This document shows, in pieces, positions 61,300 through 64,000 of a stretch of 64,000 bases of DNA. Position numbers and translations under genes: made by a program. Source of the stretch: Streptomyces sp. MUM 203J (GTDB taxonomy: Bacteria > Actinomycetota > Actinomycetes > Streptomycetales > Streptomycetaceae); contig NZ_JADWYO010000017.1 in assembly GCF_022414595.1 (NCBI RefSeq), positions 1 to 64,000 on the forward strand, written 5' to 3'. Below the pieces are notes generated by a model, which worked only from the letters and a program-made list of their open reading frames with translations, had not been told where the DNA came from and made no database searches. The first letter of the stretch is position 1. The number at the start of each line of letters is the position of its first letter.

Positions 61300-63462
61300 A
61301 TGTCCGGATCTGGCGACCGCACCGACGACACCGCGCCGCTGGACGAGGCGCTGGTCGACACCGTGAGGCGCACCGGGGCCTCCGCCGGGGGCGTGTACGT
61401 GCTGGACGAGGCCGCGCCCGTGCTGGGTCTGGCGGTGATGTGCGGGGTTCCGGAGGAGGTGGCGTGGCCGTGGCGGCGGCTCGCGTTGAGCGACCCGGTC
61501 CCCGTGAGCGACGCGGTGCGCGAGGACCGGCTGGTGTGGGTGGGGTCCCAGGGCGACCTGGCACGCTCCTATCCGCGTGCGGCGGCGAGTCTGCCGTACC
61601 GGTTCTCGCTCGCCGCCGCCCCGCTGCCGGGTGCTGGCGGGTGCCGAGGGGCGCTGCTCCTGCTGTGGCCCGCCAGCCACCCCTCCCACGCCACCCCTCG
61701 CGAACGCGACCACATCACCTCCGCCGCGCGGCGTATCGCCCGGGTCCTGGACGACACCGCCGCTCCGGCCGTCGCACCCGACCGGCCCCGCCTCGTCCCG
61801 GCCGACGCGGCGGCCCGCCCGCACGCCGGGCAGTCGCCGCAGGCCGCCGTGGACTACGCCGAGCGCCTGCCCGAGGGAGCCGTCAGCCTGGACCTGGAGG
61901 GGCGGATCACCTTCCTGAACACGACCGCGGCGTCGCTGCTCGGCCTCGACGCCGGCCGGCTCCTGGGCACCCGGCCCTGGCAGTCCCTGCCCTGGCTGGA
62001 CGACACGATCGCCGAGGACTACTACCGCACCGCCGTCATCAGCCGTGACCCGGTCGCCTTCTCCGCTCTGCGTCCGCCCGGCACCTGGCTGCGGTTCCAC
62101 CTGTACCCGGACTCCGGCGGCATCAGCGTCCGCATCACCCGCACCACGGCCGCCGAGCGCAGCCGGACCGCCGCACCCGCCCGGGCGGCGCCGCTCACCG
62201 GTACCGTCTCCGCGGGCACCGCGCAGGCCGGGCGGCTGTACCAGCTGGTGCACCTGGCCGCCGCCCTGACCGAGGCGGTGGACGTCCACGATGTGGTCGA
62301 GCTCATCGCCCACCAGGTCCTGCCCGCCTTCGGCGCGGACGGCCTGGTGCTGTCCGCCGCCGACGCCGGCCGCCTGAGGATCACCGGGCACCACGGCTAC
62401 GACCAGCAGACCATCGAACGCCTCGACGGCCTGCCCCTGGACACCGACGTCACGCCCGCCGGGCAGGTCCTCGCCGACGGCACACCGTCCTTCTTCGCCA
62501 GCCCCGACGAGATGGCCCGCCACTATCCGACCGCTCCGAAGATCAGCGCCAAGAAGGCCTGGGCGTTCCTCCCCCTCATCGTCTCCGGCCGACCCGTCGG
62601 CTGCTGCGTCCTCTCCTACAACCGGCCGCGTGTCTTCAGCGCCGACGAGCGCGCCGTCCTGACCTCCCTCGCCGGGCTGATCGCCCAGGCCCTGGACCGC
62701 GCCCGCCTGTACGACGCCACCCGCGATCTCGCGCGCGGCCTCCAGCAGGCCCTGCTGCCCCGCAGCCTGCCGGACCTGCCGGGCCTGGAGACCGCCGCCC
62801 GCTACCTGCCCGCCAGCCACGGGATGGAGATCGGCGGAGACTTCTACGACATCATCCGCGTGGACGCCGGCACCGCCGCGGCCGTCATCGGCGACGTCCA
62901 GGGCCACAACGTCGCAGCCGCCGCGCTCATGGGGCAGGTACGCACCGCCATCCACACCGCCGCGGGCGGCCCGCCGGACCAGGTCCTGGCCCGCACCAAC
63001 CGCGTGCTGGCCGACCTGGAGACCGACCTGCTCGTCTCCTGCCTGTACGCACACATCGATCTCTCCCGGCAGGAGGCCGTCCTGGCCAGCGCGGGCCACC
63101 CGGCGCCCCTTCTTCACCGCCCCCCGCTGCCGCCTCACCTCATGGAGATCGACCCGGGCCCCCTGCTCGGCATCCCCGCCGACGTCCCCTATCCCGCCGC
63201 CGTCCTGCCTCTCACCCCTGGAACGACGCTCGCCCTCTACACCGACGGACTGGTGGAACGTCCCGGAACCGACATCGACCAGACCGCCCGCGAACTCGCC
63301 CGCCATCTCGCCGCGCCCGACGGGCAGAGCCTCGACCTCCTCATCGACAGCCTGCTGCACCACGCCCGGCCCACCGCCCACTACACGGACGACATCGCCT
63401 TGCTGCTGCTGCGCTGTGCCGACGGTCCGTGGTTCTCCGAGGACGTTGACGCGCGGCCCTGA
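61300..63462 (+). CDS. GAF-PAS-GAF-PP2C (RsbU/SpoIIE-type) protein phosphatase
   Basis: The 720-residue cytoplasmic product starts at ATG after AAGGAGG. An N-terminal GAF-like domain (about 10-150), a PAS domain (about 185-280, ERLPEGAVSLDLEGRITFLN), and a second GAF (about 310-475, HGYDQQTIERLDGL to YNRPRVFSADERAVL) precede a PP2C/SpoIIE domain. Its metal residues lie in EIGGDFYDI, IGDVQGHN, LYTDGLVERPG and YTDDIALLLL. It should dephosphorylate an anti-sigma-factor antagonist in a partner-switch stress pathway, but no such partner lies in the window. Confidence 0.9.
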   Translation: MSGSGDRTDDTAPLDEALVDTVRRTGASAGGVYVLDEAAPVLGLAVMCGVPEEVAWPWRRLALSDPVPVSDAVREDRLVWVGSQGDLARSYPRAAASLPYRFSLAAAPLPGAGGCRGALLLLWPASHPSHATPRERDHITSAARRIARVLDDTAAPAVAPDRPRLVPADAAARPHAGQSPQAAVDYAERLPEGAVSLDLEGRITFLNTTAASLLGLDAGRLLGTRPWQSLPWLDDTIAEDYYRTAVISRDPVAFSALRPPGTWLRFHLYPDSGGISVRITRTTAAERSRTAAPARAAPLTGTVSAGTAQAGRLYQLVHLAAALTEAVDVHDVVELIAHQVLPAFGADGLVLSAADAGRLRITGHHGYDQQTIERLDGLPLDTDVTPAGQVLADGTPSFFASPDEMARHYPTAPKISAKKAWAFLPLIVSGRPVGCCVLSYNRPRVFSADERAVLTSLAGLIAQALDRARLYDATRDLARGLQQALLPRSLPDLPGLETAARYLPASHGMEIGGDFYDIIRVDAGTAAAVIGDVQGHNVAAAALMGQVRTAIHTAAGGPPDQVLARTNRVLADLETDLLVSCLYAHIDLSRQEAVLASAGHPAPLLHRPPLPPHLMEIDPGPLLGIPADVPYPAAVLPLTPGTTLALYTDGLVERPGTDIDQTARELARHLAAPDGQSLDLLIDSLLHHARPTAHYTDDIALLLLRCADGPWFSEDVDARP

Positions 63463-63679
63463 ACCGGCCGGAGCGGCCCCTTCCGGCCGACACGCCCCGG
63501 GTCCGGTGGGCACCCGGACGGGACGGGCGCGGGCGGCGGGGAGGCCTTCGTGATCCGCGCGGGCCGCCCGGCGGGCGGAGGGACCCGGGTGGTCTCTTCG
63601 CCCCTGCTCACCACGGGAACGTCCTTCGCCCGACCGTGACGACGGGCCCGCGAGAGAAGCACGCCCGCCCGCTGCCGAA

Positions 63680-63703
63680 GCCTCCCGCGTCGACGCGGGA
63701 GGC
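63680..63703. terminator. Terminator hairpin between convergent genes
   Basis: GCCTCCCGCG and CGCGGGAGGC form a perfect 10-bp stem with loop TCGA, between the phosphatase gene and the acetyltransferase on the other strand. Nothing else is seen between 63463 and 63743. Confidence 0.65.
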
Positions 63704-63743
63704 GTGGGGAGGAATGCGGGACCGTGGGCCCGCCGCGCGGCGC

Positions 63744-64000
63744 CTACGCCGACGGCGGCAGGTCCCGCTCCCCCACCACGTCGGGGCCGCTCGTCTCGCC
63801 CGTCAACGCGAAGCCGAGCTTCCGGTAGAACTCCTCGGGCCCGTTCTCGCCCTGCCTCCAGGTGACCGTGACCCGGGTGCCGCCCCGGCGCCGAAGCTCC
63901 TCCATGACGGCCTCCACCGCGAACCGCCCGTACCCGCGGCCCTGTTTCCCGGCCGCGATGTTGAGCCGCCACAGCCCACTGCGGGGACGGTCGTGGATGC
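63744..64000 (-). CDS. GNAT family acetyltransferase (3' part, runs off the window)
   Basis: On the minus strand a frame without a start inside the window ends at TAG 63744-63746. Its 85 codons read like the second half of a GNAT domain: LNIAAGKQGRGYGRFAVEAV with the acetyl-CoA loop, then EELRRRGGTRVTVTW and EEFYRKLGFALTGE. The tail is SGPDVVGERDLPPSA. The 5' part lies beyond position 64000. The acceptor is unknown. Confidence 0.8.
   Translation of the reverse strand, partial: IHDRPRSGLWRLNIAAGKQGRGYGRFAVEAVMEELRRRGGTRVTVTWRQGENGPEEFYRKLGFALTGETSGPDVVGERDLPPSA

Noticed and set aside
60709-63972. A 1087-codon minus-strand open frame opposite the phosphatase gene
   Set aside because: It has the Gly/Arg/Val-rich make-up of a shadow frame, no recognisable domain, and lies opposite a well-supported PP2C gene. 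Only the acetyltransferase end near 63744-64000, in another frame, is real.
1-64000. CRISPR arrays, insertion sequences or complete prophage
   Set aside because: No regularly spaced repeats, transposase or phage structural genes were seen on reading both strands.

Overview
The window is high-GC DNA from a streptomycete or very close relative. Coding frames have strongly GC-biased third positions, GTG and TTG starts are common, and there is an AdpA/BldH regulator carrying an in-frame TTA (bldA-dependent) codon. A desferrioxamine-type iron locus, WhiB-like and SapA-like proteins and many secreted Tat or lipoprotein products point the same way. From memory, the order desE, siderophore reductase, hydroxylase, glmS, adpA, orn, tRNA-His resembles the SCO27xx part of the Streptomyces coelicolor chromosome; this comparison was not computed.

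About 0-7.9 kb looks like an accessory block: a lipoprotein, a 782-residue multi-pass protein with TrbL/VirB6-like topology and a Pro/Gln-rich tail, a second membrane protein, an unusually long WhiB-domain protein, a DUF4913 protein, and a two-gene module whose second product carries a RelA/SpoT-fold nucleotide pyrophosphokinase-like domain. About 7.9-26 kb is a mosaic of enzymes and exported proteins: an amidase; an operon for an esterase, a DUF4185 protein and a beta-lactamase-fold protein; an HTH-transmembrane-lytic transglycosylase fusion with a TTA codon; a GH3 hexosaminidase; and an S37 peptidase. It also holds two frameshifted genes (an aminoglycoside phosphotransferase relative near 17.0-18.0 kb and a small secreted protein near 19.3 kb).

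About 26-36.7 kb holds a fused ABC exporter, a methionine aminopeptidase divergent from a small HTH regulator across a 28-bp dyad, a secreted endonuclease I family nuclease, a ThDP enzyme, agmatinase and a PucR regulator. About 36.8-46.7 kb is acyl-CoA metabolism: an acyl-CoA dehydrogenase and thioesterase pair, then a TetR regulator divergent across twin operators from an operon for both methylcrotonyl-type carboxylase subunits, HMG-CoA lyase and a second acyl-CoA dehydrogenase. This is the leucine/branched-chain route to acetyl-CoA and acetoacetate, closed by a 23-bp stem terminator.

About 47.3-52.9 kb starts with an iron box in front of desE, a siderophore-interacting reductase and an intact desB-type N-hydroxylase, but desA, desC and desD are absent. 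A leaderless small gene and glmS follow. About 53-57.9 kb has a secreted four-repeat protein, a DinB-like protein, a PAF-acetylhydrolase-like lipase, an acetate-transporter-family protein and a universal stress protein. The right end carries adpA, orn, tRNA-His(GTG), a GAF/PAS/PP2C phosphatase and the 3' part of an acetyltransferase that runs off the edge.
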